A model generated the notes under the pieces. It had not been told where the DNA came from and ran no database searches. It was given only the letters and a program-made list of their open reading frames with translations. This document shows, piece after piece, positions 16,615-24,066 of a stretch of DNA of 52,991 nt (the stretch's first letter is position 1; every line of letters starts with the position of its first letter). The stretch comes from Allobranchiibius sp. CTAmp26 (GTDB taxonomy: Bacteria > Actinomycetota > Actinomycetes > Actinomycetales > Dermatophilaceae): contig NZ_JAGEKR010000011.1 of the NCBI RefSeq assembly GCF_017565405.1, positions 1 to 52,991 of the forward strand. The letters run 5' to 3'. Both the position numbers and the translations under genes were made by a program.

Positions 16615-17774
16615 CCACCCACGACCTGGTGATCGCGGGAGGCGGTCCCGCCGGCGCGGCGGCCGCGCTCGGCGCGTTGCAGGCCCGACCCGGGATGTCC
16701 GTGGCGCTGCTGGACCGTGCCGACTTCCCTCGTGACAAGACCTGCGGCGACGGGATCGCACCCGAGGTGTTCGACCTGCTGAGCGAGGCCGGCGTCGAGG
16801 ATGTCGCCGAGGGCTGGGCCCCGGTCGACCGCCTGTCCATGCGGCGGGGCGAGCGGGTCGTCGAGCGCACGATGGCCAGGTCGACCTGGGTGATCCCGCG
16901 GGCCGTCTTCGACCACCGGCTGCACCAAGCAGCCGTCCGGGCCGGAGCTCAGCCGCACACGCACCGCGTGACCCGGGTGGCCGTCGGAGCGGACGAGGTG
17001 CAGGTCGACGAGCGGTTCAGCGCTCCCCTCGTGGTCGGTGCGGACGGTGCGCACTCCGTCGTACGCCGTGCCATCGGGCTGCCGCCGGGGCCCACAGCGT
17101 TCGCTCTGCGCGGCTACGCACCCACGACCGCGCATCGCGGCGGCACCCAGGCGATGGTCTTCGGGGAGACCCGCCAGCCGTCGTACGCCTGGTCGTTCGA
17201 CCGCGGTGACGGCCTCGCCAACGTGGGGTACGGCGAGGTGCAGGCACCGGGCGCGCCGCGCCTGTCGCGATCGGAGCTGATGGCGCAGATCGAGCAGCTG
17301 CTGCCGGGGTCGACCACCGACGGCACGCAGTGGAAGGGCGCGCACCTGCCGCTGTCCGCGTGGGGTGCGCAGGTCGCCGACGGCCGTGTGGCGCTGGTGG
17401 GTGACGCCGCGGGAATGGTGAATCCGATGACCGGAGAAGGCATCTACTACGCCGTGCTGACCGGTTTGCTCGCCGGCCGGGCCGCCGCCGCAGCCCTGGA
17501 CGCCGGCGACCCACAGCTCTTCGGCCGCGATTACACCCGCGGCGTCCGCACGATTCTGGGACCGCATCTGCGGCACAGCGCTCTAGCGGCAAGACTGTGT
17601 CGCAGCGGTCGGCTGCTGGACGCCGGGGTCCGGGCCGCGCAGTCGGATCAACGGGTCTTCGACGATCTCGTCGACCTCGGACTGGCGAACGGCAGGATCA
17701 CCCCGGTGGTGCTGCGGCGCCTCACTCGCCACCTTCTCGGAACGGCAACCCAGCGGACGGAGCTTTCGGGATGA
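16611..17774 (+). CDS. Geranylgeranyl-reductase-like FAD oxidoreductase
   Basis: This is a flavoprotein of 387 residues. It has the N-terminal dinucleotide-binding motif (VIAGGGPAGAAAA), the PRDKTCGDG motif typical of geranylgeranyl reductases, the GADGAHSVVR motif and the C-terminal FAD motif VALVGDAAGMVNPMTGEG. The family reduces isoprenoid double bonds or hydroxylates lipids. Sitting directly after a prenyltransferase and before a polyketide synthase, saturation of an attached prenyl chain is one reasonable role; hydroxylation of the ring is another. It overlaps both neighbours by 4 bp. Confidence 0.85.
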   Translation: MTTHDLVIAGGGPAGAAAALGALQARPGMSVALLDRADFPRDKTCGDGIAPEVFDLLSEAGVEDVAEGWAPVDRLSMRRGERVVERTMARSTWVIPRAVFDHRLHQAAVRAGAQPHTHRVTRVAVGADEVQVDERFSAPLVVGADGAHSVVRRAIGLPPGPTAFALRGYAPTTAHRGGTQAMVFGETRQPSYAWSFDRGDGLANVGYGEVQAPGAPRLSRSELMAQIEQLLPGSTTDGTQWKGAHLPLSAWGAQVADGRVALVGDAAGMVNPMTGEGIYYAVLTGLLAGRAAAAALDAGDPQLFGRDYTRGVRTILGPHLRHSALAARLCRSGRLLDAGVRAAQSDQRVFDDLVDLGLANGRITPVVLRRLTRHLLGTATQRTELSG

Positions 17775-18868
17775 CGGTGCAGATATTGAGCTCGCGGGGC
17801 GCGTTGCCGCCCCACCGGTACTCCCAGCAGCACATCACCGACACGTTCCTGGAGTCGATGGTGCCCGGCACCGACGAACGTCTCGTACGCCGCTTCCACG
17901 GCAATGCCGGTGTCGCGTTTCGGCATACGGCCGTCCCGTTGGAGGAGTACGCCGCGCTCGCGGACTTCGGAGCGGCCAACGACACGTTCATCCGGGTGGC
18001 CGTGGAGCTCGGGTCGCAGGCGGTGCTCGACGCGTTGAAGGCCGCGGGTCTCGAGCCTGGTGACGTCGACGTGATCATCTCCGCCACCGTCACCGGCCTG
18101 GCGGTGCCGTCGTTGGACGCCCGCATCGCCGCGACGATCGGGTTGCGACCGGACGTCGTGCGGGTGCCGCTGGTCGGTCTCGGATGCGTCGCCGGCGCGG
18201 CGGGCGTCGCCCGCCTGGACGACTTCCTGCGCGGACGGCCGGACGCCGTCGGTGTCCTCGTGGCGGTCGAGTTGTGCTCGCTGACGCTGCAGCGCACCGA
18301 TCGGTCGCTGCCGAACCTCGTGGCCAGTGGCCTCTTCGGTGACGGTGCGGGCGCCGTGGTGGCGGCCGGAACCCGTCGTGCCGCCTCGCTCGCAGACCGC
18401 ATCACCCGCGAACCGGTCCAACCGCGCATCCTCGCGACCCGCAGTCACCTCTACCCCGACTCGGAGCGCACCATGGGCTTCGACGTGACCAGCTCCGGCC
18501 TGCGGATCGTGCTGGACGCGGCGGTGCCCGACATGGTGCGCACCTACCTCGGCGACGATGTCGACGCGTTCGTCGCCGACCACGGCCTGACCCGCGCCGA
18601 CATCGGCTGGTACGTCGCGCATCCCGGTGGCCCCAAGGTCCTCGAGGCCATGCAGGACACCCTTGGAGTCTCTGCGGATGCCCTTGCGGTCACCTGGGAT
18701 TCGTTGTCCCGCGTCGGAAACATGTCGTCGGTGTCGGTGCTGCACGTGCTGACCGACACGCTCGCGGACCGACCACCCGAGCCAGGCACCTACGGACTGA
18801 TGATCGCGATGGGGCCGGGCTTCTGCTCGGAGCTGGTGCTCCTGCAGGCGCCGGAGATCGCGGCATGA
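17771..18868 (+). CDS. Type III polyketide synthase
   Basis: This is a chalcone/stilbene-synthase-fold enzyme of 365 residues that extends an acyl-CoA with malonyl-CoA and cyclises the product, giving resorcinols, pyrones or related phenols. The catalytic triad is visible as Cys139 (VGLGCVAGA), His284 (YVAHPGGPKV) and Asn317 (SRVGNMSS). The C-terminal GPG loop reads MIAMGPGFCSEL. Its context of a methyltransferase and a flavoprotein downstream resembles the srs phenolic-lipid operon of Streptomyces griseus (polyketide synthase, methyltransferase, hydroxylase). Starter unit and ring type cannot be read off. Confidence 0.9.
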   Translation: MTVQILSSRGALPPHRYSQQHITDTFLESMVPGTDERLVRRFHGNAGVAFRHTAVPLEEYAALADFGAANDTFIRVAVELGSQAVLDALKAAGLEPGDVDVIISATVTGLAVPSLDARIAATIGLRPDVVRVPLVGLGCVAGAAGVARLDDFLRGRPDAVGVLVAVELCSLTLQRTDRSLPNLVASGLFGDGAGAVVAAGTRRAASLADRITREPVQPRILATRSHLYPDSERTMGFDVTSSGLRIVLDAAVPDMVRTYLGDDVDAFVADHGLTRADIGWYVAHPGGPKVLEAMQDTLGVSADALAVTWDSLSRVGNMSSVSVLHVLTDTLADRPPEPGTYGLMIAMGPGFCSELVLLQAPEIAA

Positions 18869-19413
18869 ACAGCGAGATCGCCTACACCGTCCTGGTGCTG
18901 CTCGTCGGCCTGGAACGCGTGGCGGAACTCGTGGTCTCCAAGCGCAACGAGGCCTGGTCGATGGCGCGCGGCGGGCGGGAGTTCGGCGCGCGGCACTACC
19001 CGCCGATGGTCGTGCTGCACACCGGGTTGCTGGCGGGCGCGCTGATCGAGGTGTGGGTGCGGCGACCGCACGTCGACGCGTGGTTCGCGGTGCTGATGGT
19101 GCTGGTCCTGCTGGCCTCCCAGGCGCTGCGCTGGTGGTGCATCACCACCCTCGGCCACCGCTGGAACACCCGGGTGATCATCGTGCCCGGACTGGCGCCG
19201 GTCGCCGCCGGTCCCTACCGGTTCTTCTCCCACCCCAACTACGTGGCGGTCGTCGCCGAGGGGATCGCGCTGCCGTTGGTGCACGCCGCCTGGATCACCG
19301 CTCTCGTCTTCACCGTCCTCAACGCCTGGCTGCTCACCGTCCGCATCCGCTGCGAGAACGCGGCATTGGCCCAGCTTCCTTCTCCTGCAGCCGTCTCCGT
19401 GTCGAACCGATGA
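18865..19413 (+). CDS. ICMT-type membrane methyltransferase
   Basis: This is a small integral membrane methyltransferase of 182 residues with about five hydrophobic helices. The C-terminal motif GHRWNT...GPYRFFSHPNYVAVVAE is that of isoprenylcysteine-methyltransferase-like proteins, which bind S-adenosylmethionine. Bacteria lack prenylated CaaX proteins, and such enzymes next to type III polyketide synthases O-methylate alkylresorcinol-type lipids; that assignment is by context. Both junctions are 4-bp overlaps. Confidence 0.85.
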   Translation: MNSEIAYTVLVLLVGLERVAELVVSKRNEAWSMARGGREFGARHYPPMVVLHTGLLAGALIEVWVRRPHVDAWFAVLMVLVLLASQALRWWCITTLGHRWNTRVIIVPGLAPVAAGPYRFFSHPNYVAVVAEGIALPLVHAAWITALVFTVLNAWLLTVRIRCENAALAQLPSPAAVSVSNR

Positions 19414-20444
19414 GCGACCACAGAGGTCTTCTTGTCGCCGGTGGCGGGCCCGCGGGTCTCGCCACAGCCCTGTACGCGGCCCGCGCCGGTCTCGACGTCA
19501 CGGTCTGGGAGCCGCGGGCGGGCAGCATCGAGAAGGCCTGCGGCGAGGGACTGATGCCGGCTGCGCTCACGGCACTCCTCGACCTCGGCGTCGACCCGCC
19601 GGGTCACGACCTGACCGGGATCCGCTACATCGCCGGGGGGTCGGAGGCGCAGGCGTCGTTCGCCGCGGGCGACGGGCGCGGCGTCCGTCGTACGACGTTG
19701 CACGACGCGCTGCGCACGGCCGTCGAGGCCGCGGGGGTGCCGATCGAGCACCGTGCCGTCAAGGACATCCGACAGGACGACCGCCGGGTCGTCGTCGACG
19801 GCGTCTCCTTCGGTCATCTGATCGCGGCGGACGGGTTGCACTCGGGCATCCGGCGTTCGCTGGGCCTGGACCGGGAGGCGCGGGGTCCGGTGCGGTTCGG
19901 CCTGCGCACCCACTTCGAGATGGCGCCGTGGAGTTCGTTCGTGGAGGTGCACTGGTCGCCGCGGTGCGAGGCCTACGTCACGCCGGTCTCGGACGATGCC
20001 GTCGGCGTCGCGGTGCTGACGTCCGGGAAGGGGACGTACGCCGACCACCTGGCGCAGTTGCCGCAGGTCGCCGAGCGGGTCGCCGGTTCTACCCACGACA
20101 AGATCAGCGGCGCCGGTCCGCTGCGCCAGCGCAGCACTGCCCGGGTCGCGGGGCGGGTGCTGCTGGTCGGGGACGCCTCGGGCTACATCGACGCACTGAC
20201 CGGGGAGGGCATCGCCCTCGGGATGGCACACGCCCGCGCCGCGGTCGAGGCCGTCGCTGCGGGGCGACCGCAGGACTACGAACGCTCCTGGCGCACCGCG
20301 ACCTGGCGATACCAGGCGCTCACCGCGGGTCTGCTGCGGGCGACGCGGGTGGGCGTCGTACGCCGCACGATCGTGCCCGCCGCGCGGCGTGCGCCATGGC
20401 TCTTCGACGCGGCCGTCAACGCCCTCGCCGGCTCGCCGTCCTGA
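19410..20444 (+). CDS. FAD-dependent monooxygenase, last gene of the polyketide cluster
   Basis: This is a flavoprotein of 344 residues with LLVAGGGPAGLATALYAARAG at the N-terminus (FAD-binding GxGxxG), EKACGEGLMP (the CGxG motif shared with geranylgeranyl reductases and lipid hydroxylases), IAADGLHSGIRRSLG, and VLLVGDASGYIDALTGEGI. By position it corresponds to the hydroxylase that turns a methylated resorcinol into a quinol or quinone in srs-type pathways. The C-terminus is basic and Trp/Ala-rich. It ends 15 bp before the convergent WhiB gene. Confidence 0.85.
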   Translation: MSDHRGLLVAGGGPAGLATALYAARAGLDVTVWEPRAGSIEKACGEGLMPAALTALLDLGVDPPGHDLTGIRYIAGGSEAQASFAAGDGRGVRRTTLHDALRTAVEAAGVPIEHRAVKDIRQDDRRVVVDGVSFGHLIAADGLHSGIRRSLGLDREARGPVRFGLRTHFEMAPWSSFVEVHWSPRCEAYVTPVSDDAVGVAVLTSGKGTYADHLAQLPQVAERVAGSTHDKISGAGPLRQRSTARVAGRVLLVGDASGYIDALTGEGIALGMAHARAAVEAVAAGRPQDYERSWRTATWRYQALTAGLLRATRVGVVRRTIVPAARRAPWLFDAAVNALAGSPS

Positions 20445-20459
20445 TCGGGGCCGAGACTC

Positions 20460-20720
20460 TCACCACTCCAGCGAACCGGCCGCGCGCACCTTCCCGCCCC
20501 AGACGCCGACGCGCTCGAACTCACTCACCTCCATGCACTGCACCCGCACCGGGCAGGCGAGGCAACGGTGCCCGGCCGCCTCGCGTTCGGAGCGGATGTT
20601 GCTGGTCCACAGCTTCGGAGTGATCTCGCACGGCACCTGTCGGTCCGCGCTGCGCACGGCGCGCAACGCGGCGTGCAGTCGCTGTCGTGCGCCCTCTGCC
20701 TCCATCGACTCCACACGCAT
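20460..20720 (-). CDS. WhiB-family iron-sulfur regulator
   Basis: This is an actinobacteria-specific regulator of 86 residues that binds a [4Fe-4S] cluster and sigma factor. Four cysteines are visible as C-x21-C-x2-C-x5-C (VPCEI ... HRCLACPVRVQC), followed by the GVWGG turn. After this turn only about 10 residues remain, so the usual basic DNA-binding tail is short. The ATG at 20720 has GGAGGGAA 9-11 bases upstream; GTG 20729 is too close to it. It converges on the polyketide cluster and is divergent from menD. Confidence 0.88.
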   Translation of the reverse strand: MRVESMEAEGARQRLHAALRAVRSADRQVPCEITPKLWTSNIRSEREAAGHRCLACPVRVQCMEVSEFERVGVWGGKVRAAGSLEW

Positions 20721-20771
20721 GGGGTCCACTTCCCTCCACGGCTACCGCCGGCGTCCTGCACCGACGGACGT

Positions 20772-20786
20772 GGGTACCGGATACCC
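20772..20786. promoter_or_regulatory. Dyad in the WhiB-menD divergent gap
   Basis: GGGTA-5-TACCC lies in the 172-bp gap between the divergent WhiB and menD starts. It is a candidate operator. No clear -35/-10 pair was found for either gene. Confidence 0.3.
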
Positions 20787-20892
20787 CGCCACGACGGGTT
20801 GAACCATTACCGGGCCGTTCGATTTCGCGCGGGTGGGTGCGCCGCTCGGGGGACGACCGGTCGAGGGCGCGACGGTGGTGGATCATGACGGG

Positions 20893-22623
20893 GTGAATCC
20901 TGCGGCCGCCTTCGCGAGCACCCTGGTCGATGAGCTGGTCCGCCACGGGATCCGCGACGCGGTGCTGTCGCCAGGGTCCCGCTCCGCGCCGCTGGCGTAC
21001 GCGCTCCAGGAGGCCGACCGGGCCGGGCGGTTGCGGCTGCACGTACGCGTCGACGAGCGCACCGCGGCGTTCCTCGCGCTCGGCTTGGCCAAGGCCACTC
21101 GGGTGCCCGTGCCGATCGTCGTCACGAGCGGTACGGCCGTGGCCAACCTGCACCCCGCGGTGCTCGAGGCGTCGCACGCTCAGGTGCCGCTGATCGTCCT
21201 GTCGGCGGACCGGCCGCCGGAACTGCGCGGCACCGGCGCCAACCAGACCACCGACCAGGTGCGCATCTTCGGCGGTGCCACGCGCTGGTTCCACGATCTC
21301 GGGACTCCCGAGGCCCGGCCGGGCCAGGGCGCGCTCTGGCGATCGGTGGCCTCGCGGGCGGTCGCGCACGCACGGGGAGTGCCGTCCGGTGAAGCCGGGC
21401 CCGTGCATCTGAACCTGCCGTTCCGTGCGCCCCTGGTGCCCACGGGCGGCGACGACTGGACCGACTCCCTCGAGGGCCGGCCCGGCGGTGCGCCGTGGGC
21501 GGTCGCGACCCCTGCGGTCCCCGACGGCGGCGACACGATCGCCGCGGTGCCGCGCACGCTGGCGGTGCTCGGCGACGTACCGGATCCGGCCCAGGCCGCA
21601 CGCTTCACCCGGCTGGCCGAATCCGCCGGATGGCCCGTACTGGCAGAGCCGTTCGGCGCGTTCCACAGCACGCGGGTGCTGCCGCACGGCCCGTTGGTCC
21701 TGCAGGCCACGCGGTGGGTGCAGTCCCACCTGCCCGACCGAGTCCTGGTCGGCGGCCGGCCGACCCTGGACCGCGGGTTGGCGCAACTGCTGCGCCACCC
21801 CGACATCGAGCTGGAGGTGGTGTCGTCCGGCGGGTCGTGGGCGGATCCGTCGCACGCCGTCCGCCGGGTGCACGACTGGGGAGCCCTCGACTCCGCCCAC
21901 GGGTCGGTCGCCGGGTGCGCCGACCGGGTCTGGGCCGACGCGTGGAGGTCGGTCGGTGAGCGACTCGCGGCGGCCGTGGGTCCGGTGATCGACGGGTCGT
22001 GGCCGAGCGGATTCGCCGCGTCGCGGGTGATCGCCCACGCCCTGCCGGTCGGGTCCGGCCTGTTCGTCGGCTCCTCGAGCGCGGCCCGCTACCTCGACCT
22101 GGCGCGCGATTCCGGCCAGGTGGCCCGCGACGTCGTCTCCGTCGCCAACCGCGGCCTCGCCGGCATCGACGGATCGGTCTCCAGTGCCATCGGATTCGCG
22201 CTCACCCGCGGTGGTCGACCGTCGTACGCCGTGCTGGGCGACCTCACGTTCGCCCATGACGCCAACGGCCTGCTCATCGGCCCGGACGAGCCGCGACCGG
22301 ACCTGACGATCGTGGTGCTCAACGACGACGGCGGGGGCATCTTCGGCACGTTGGAGCCGGGCGCCGGCGCGTCCGGCGGGTCCCTCGCCGGTGTCGACGC
22401 GTCGTACGAACGGGTCTTCGGCACGCCGACCCGGGTGTCGATCGAGGGGCTCTGCGCGGCGTACGGGGTGCCGCACCAGTTGATCCAGGACGCCGATGCC
22501 CTCGCTGAGCGGATCGCCAACCCTGCCAGGGGAATCCACGTCGCCGAGGTGCGATTCGACCGTGCGTTGCAGCGCGGGCTGCAGGAACGACTCTTCGAGG
22601 TGACGTCCGATGTACTCCCCTGA
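20893..22623 (+). CDS. menD: MenD, SEPHCHC synthase of menaquinone synthesis
   Basis: This is a thiamine-diphosphate enzyme that joins 2-oxoglutarate and isochorismate to give SEPHCHC, the first committed menaquinone step. It has 576 residues, the usual length. Motifs are LSPGSRSAPLAYAL and ERTAAFLALGLAKAT at the N-terminus (cofactor glutamate), GTGANQTTDQ in the middle, and the thiamine-diphosphate region NRGLAGIDGSVSSAIG ... VLGDLTFAHDANGL ... LNDDGGGIFGTL. I use GTG 20893, where the family homology begins; upstream residues are not MenD-like. Confidence 0.93.
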   Translation: MNPAAAFASTLVDELVRHGIRDAVLSPGSRSAPLAYALQEADRAGRLRLHVRVDERTAAFLALGLAKATRVPVPIVVTSGTAVANLHPAVLEASHAQVPLIVLSADRPPELRGTGANQTTDQVRIFGGATRWFHDLGTPEARPGQGALWRSVASRAVAHARGVPSGEAGPVHLNLPFRAPLVPTGGDDWTDSLEGRPGGAPWAVATPAVPDGGDTIAAVPRTLAVLGDVPDPAQAARFTRLAESAGWPVLAEPFGAFHSTRVLPHGPLVLQATRWVQSHLPDRVLVGGRPTLDRGLAQLLRHPDIELEVVSSGGSWADPSHAVRRVHDWGALDSAHGSVAGCADRVWADAWRSVGERLAAAVGPVIDGSWPSGFAASRVIAHALPVGSGLFVGSSSAARYLDLARDSGQVARDVVSVANRGLAGIDGSVSSAIGFALTRGGRPSYAVLGDLTFAHDANGLLIGPDEPRPDLTIVVLNDDGGGIFGTLEPGAGASGGSLAGVDASYERVFGTPTRVSIEGLCAAYGVPHQLIQDADALAERIANPARGIHVAEVRFDRALQRGLQERLFEVTSDVLP

Positions 22624-23221
22624 GTTCAACCACGTCGACGAACGGGAGGCGCGCGAGTTCGTCGCCGCCGCCGCTGCGGGCACCCTGATCACGGTGGGCG
22701 CCGACGGCACTCCCGATGCGACGTTCGTGCCGGTGCTGTGGGAGGGCGACCGGGTGCTCGCGCATCTGGCCCGGGCCGGCGAGCAGTGGGCGCGGGTGGT
22801 CGACGGGTCACAGGCGCTGCTCGTCGTGCAAGGGCCGCACCGGTACATCACCCCGAGCTGGTACGCGTCCAAGGTGGAGCACGGCCGGGTGGTGCCGACC
22901 TGGAACTACTCCGTGGTGCAGCTGCGGGGCAGGGTGCAGTTGCACGACGACGCCGACTGGACCCTCGACATGGTCACCCGCCTGACGCGGGCGCACGAGG
23001 CGCCCCGCGAGCGGCCGTGGGCGGTCGACGACGCACCGGCGAAGTGGGTCGAGGGTCGGTTGCGCGCCATCGTCGGGATCGAGATCCAGGTCGAGTCGGT
23101 GCAGGCCCGTGCCAAGTGGAGCCAGGACAAGGACGCCGCCGACCGTGCCGGTGTCCTCGAGGGGCTCGCCGGTGAGGGCGACGAGGAGTCGGCCGACCGC
23201 GTACGCCGCGGCAGTCTGTGA
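22610..23221 (+). CDS. PaiB-like FMN-binding protein
   Basis: This protein of 203 residues has the flavin-reductase-like split-barrel of the PaiB family (MYSPEFNHVD at the start, TLITVGADGTPDATFVPVLW, HRYITPSWYASK..VPTWNY). PaiB was described as a negative regulator in Bacillus, but many members may simply be FMN or haem enzymes. It overlaps the end of menD by 14 bp and so is cotranscribed. It is followed by the palindromic repeat cluster. Confidence 0.82.
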   Translation: MYSPEFNHVDEREAREFVAAAAAGTLITVGADGTPDATFVPVLWEGDRVLAHLARAGEQWARVVDGSQALLVVQGPHRYITPSWYASKVEHGRVVPTWNYSVVQLRGRVQLHDDADWTLDMVTRLTRAHEAPRERPWAVDDAPAKWVEGRLRAIVGIEIQVESVQARAKWSQDKDAADRAGVLEGLAGEGDEESADRVRRGSL

Positions 23222-23229
23222 TCCGTCGG

Positions 23230-23403
23230 TTGTCAGCGGATCTCTGGTGTCGCCGCCACCGAAACGCTGACAACCGAGCGGGGTGCCACGTGGTTGTCAG
23301 CGGGTTTCTGGTGTCGCCGCCACCGAAACGCTGACAACCGAGCGGGGTGCCACGTGGTTGTCAGCGGGTTTCTGGTGTCGCCGCCACCGAAACGCTGACA
23401 ACC
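23230..23403 (+). repeat. Three tandem copies of a 46-bp palindromic element
   Basis: Copies lie at 23230-23275, 23294-23339 and 23358-23403, with a 64-bp period and 18-bp spacers that are the same in both gaps. Each starts TTGTCAGCG and ends CGCTGACAACC, so the ends pair perfectly, with an inner GGTG/CACC pairing. The first copy differs from the other two at two bases. The cluster fills the gap between convergent genes. A related pair is at 49195-49303 in the opposite orientation. Confidence 0.92.
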
Positions 23404-23410
23404 GAGCGGG

Positions 23411-23899
23411 TCAGGCGGACGCGCCGAGCGCGGCTTCGATGTCCGCGGCGATGTCGGCCGGCTTCGTGGTGGGGCCGTAGCGCTTGATGACCTGACCGTC
23501 GCGGCCCACCAGGAACTTGGTGAAGTTCCACTTGATACGGCTGCCGAGCAGGCCGCCCTTCTGCTTGCGCAACCACTGGTAGAGCGGGTGCGCGCCGCCG
23601 CCGTTGACCTCGATCTTGGCGAACATCGGGAAGCTCACGCCGTAGTTGGCCTGGCAGAACTCGCCGATCTGCGCCGCGTCGCCCGGGTCCTGGGAGTTGA
23701 ACTGGTTGCACGGGAAGCCCAACACGACCAGTCCGTCGCCGCCGAACCGCCGCCACAGGGTCTCCAGTCCCTCGAACTGAGGGGTGAAACCGCACTTGCT
23801 CGCGGTGTTGACCACCAGGGCCACCTTGCCGTCGTAGAGCGACAGCGGCTGTTCCTGTCCGGCGAGGGTGTCGGCGGTGAAGTCGTGCAACGTGGTCAT
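23411..23899 (-). CDS. Thiol peroxidase of the glutathione peroxidase family
   Basis: This is a 162-residue peroxide-reducing enzyme. The peroxidatic Cys36 sits in NTASKCGFTPQF, the probable resolving Cys64 in LGFPCNQF, and the Trp-Asn pair in WNFTKFLV. It is thus a Cys type that probably uses thioredoxin, since actinobacteria rarely make glutathione. AAAGGAAA precedes the ATG. Upstream are a GCGGATG-C-CATCCGC palindrome (23964-23978) and the four-half-site element. Confidence 0.92.
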   Translation of the reverse strand: MTTLHDFTADTLAGQEQPLSLYDGKVALVVNTASKCGFTPQFEGLETLWRRFGGDGLVVLGFPCNQFNSQDPGDAAQIGEFCQANYGVSFPMFAKIEVNGGGAHPLYQWLRKQKGGLLGSRIKWNFTKFLVGRDGQVIKRYGPTTKPADIAADIEAALGASA

Positions 23900-23980
23900 C
23901 GAGGTTTCCTTTGCGGGTCTACGGCGTCGGTCGTACGCCGGGTTGTTCGGTGCCGCGGAACGCGCGGATGCCATCCGCTC

Positions 23981-24059
23981 GAGTGGCGTGCTTACCGGCC
24001 GAGTGGCACACCAACGAGTGCGCCACTGGAAACATAGGTATGCCACTCGGCGGGTGGGG
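23981..24059 (-). repeat. Four-half-site GAGTGGC element, copy upstream of the peroxidase
   Basis: GAGTGGC occurs at 23981 and 24001 and its reverse complement (GCCACT/GCCACTC) at 24022 and 24042: two direct and two inverted half-sites at 20-, 21- and 20-bp steps. On the minus strand it closely matches 47793-47879, most strongly over CCCACCCGCCGAGTGGCATA. It lies 82 bp upstream of the peroxidase start. Confidence 0.8.
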
Positions 24060-24066
24060 GGCGGAG

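Noticed and set aside
20833-20892. Longer menD from 20833
   Set aside because: The added 20 residues are not MenD-like; GTG 20893 matches the family start.
20521-22872. 783-residue minus-strand open frame across menD
   Set aside because: It is Arg/Pro/Gly/His-rich without domains and lies antisense to a clear menD; high-GC third positions create such shadows. The same holds for long antisense frames over nuoD, nuoF, nuoG, nuoL and nuoM.
23230-23275. Integron attC site
   Set aside because: The ends do not fit the RYYYAAC/GTTRRRY cores, and there is no integrase gene or cassette pattern.
23230-23403. CRISPR array
   Set aside because: Only three units, the gaps between them are the same 18-bp sequence, and the unit is a full palindrome; there are no cas genes.
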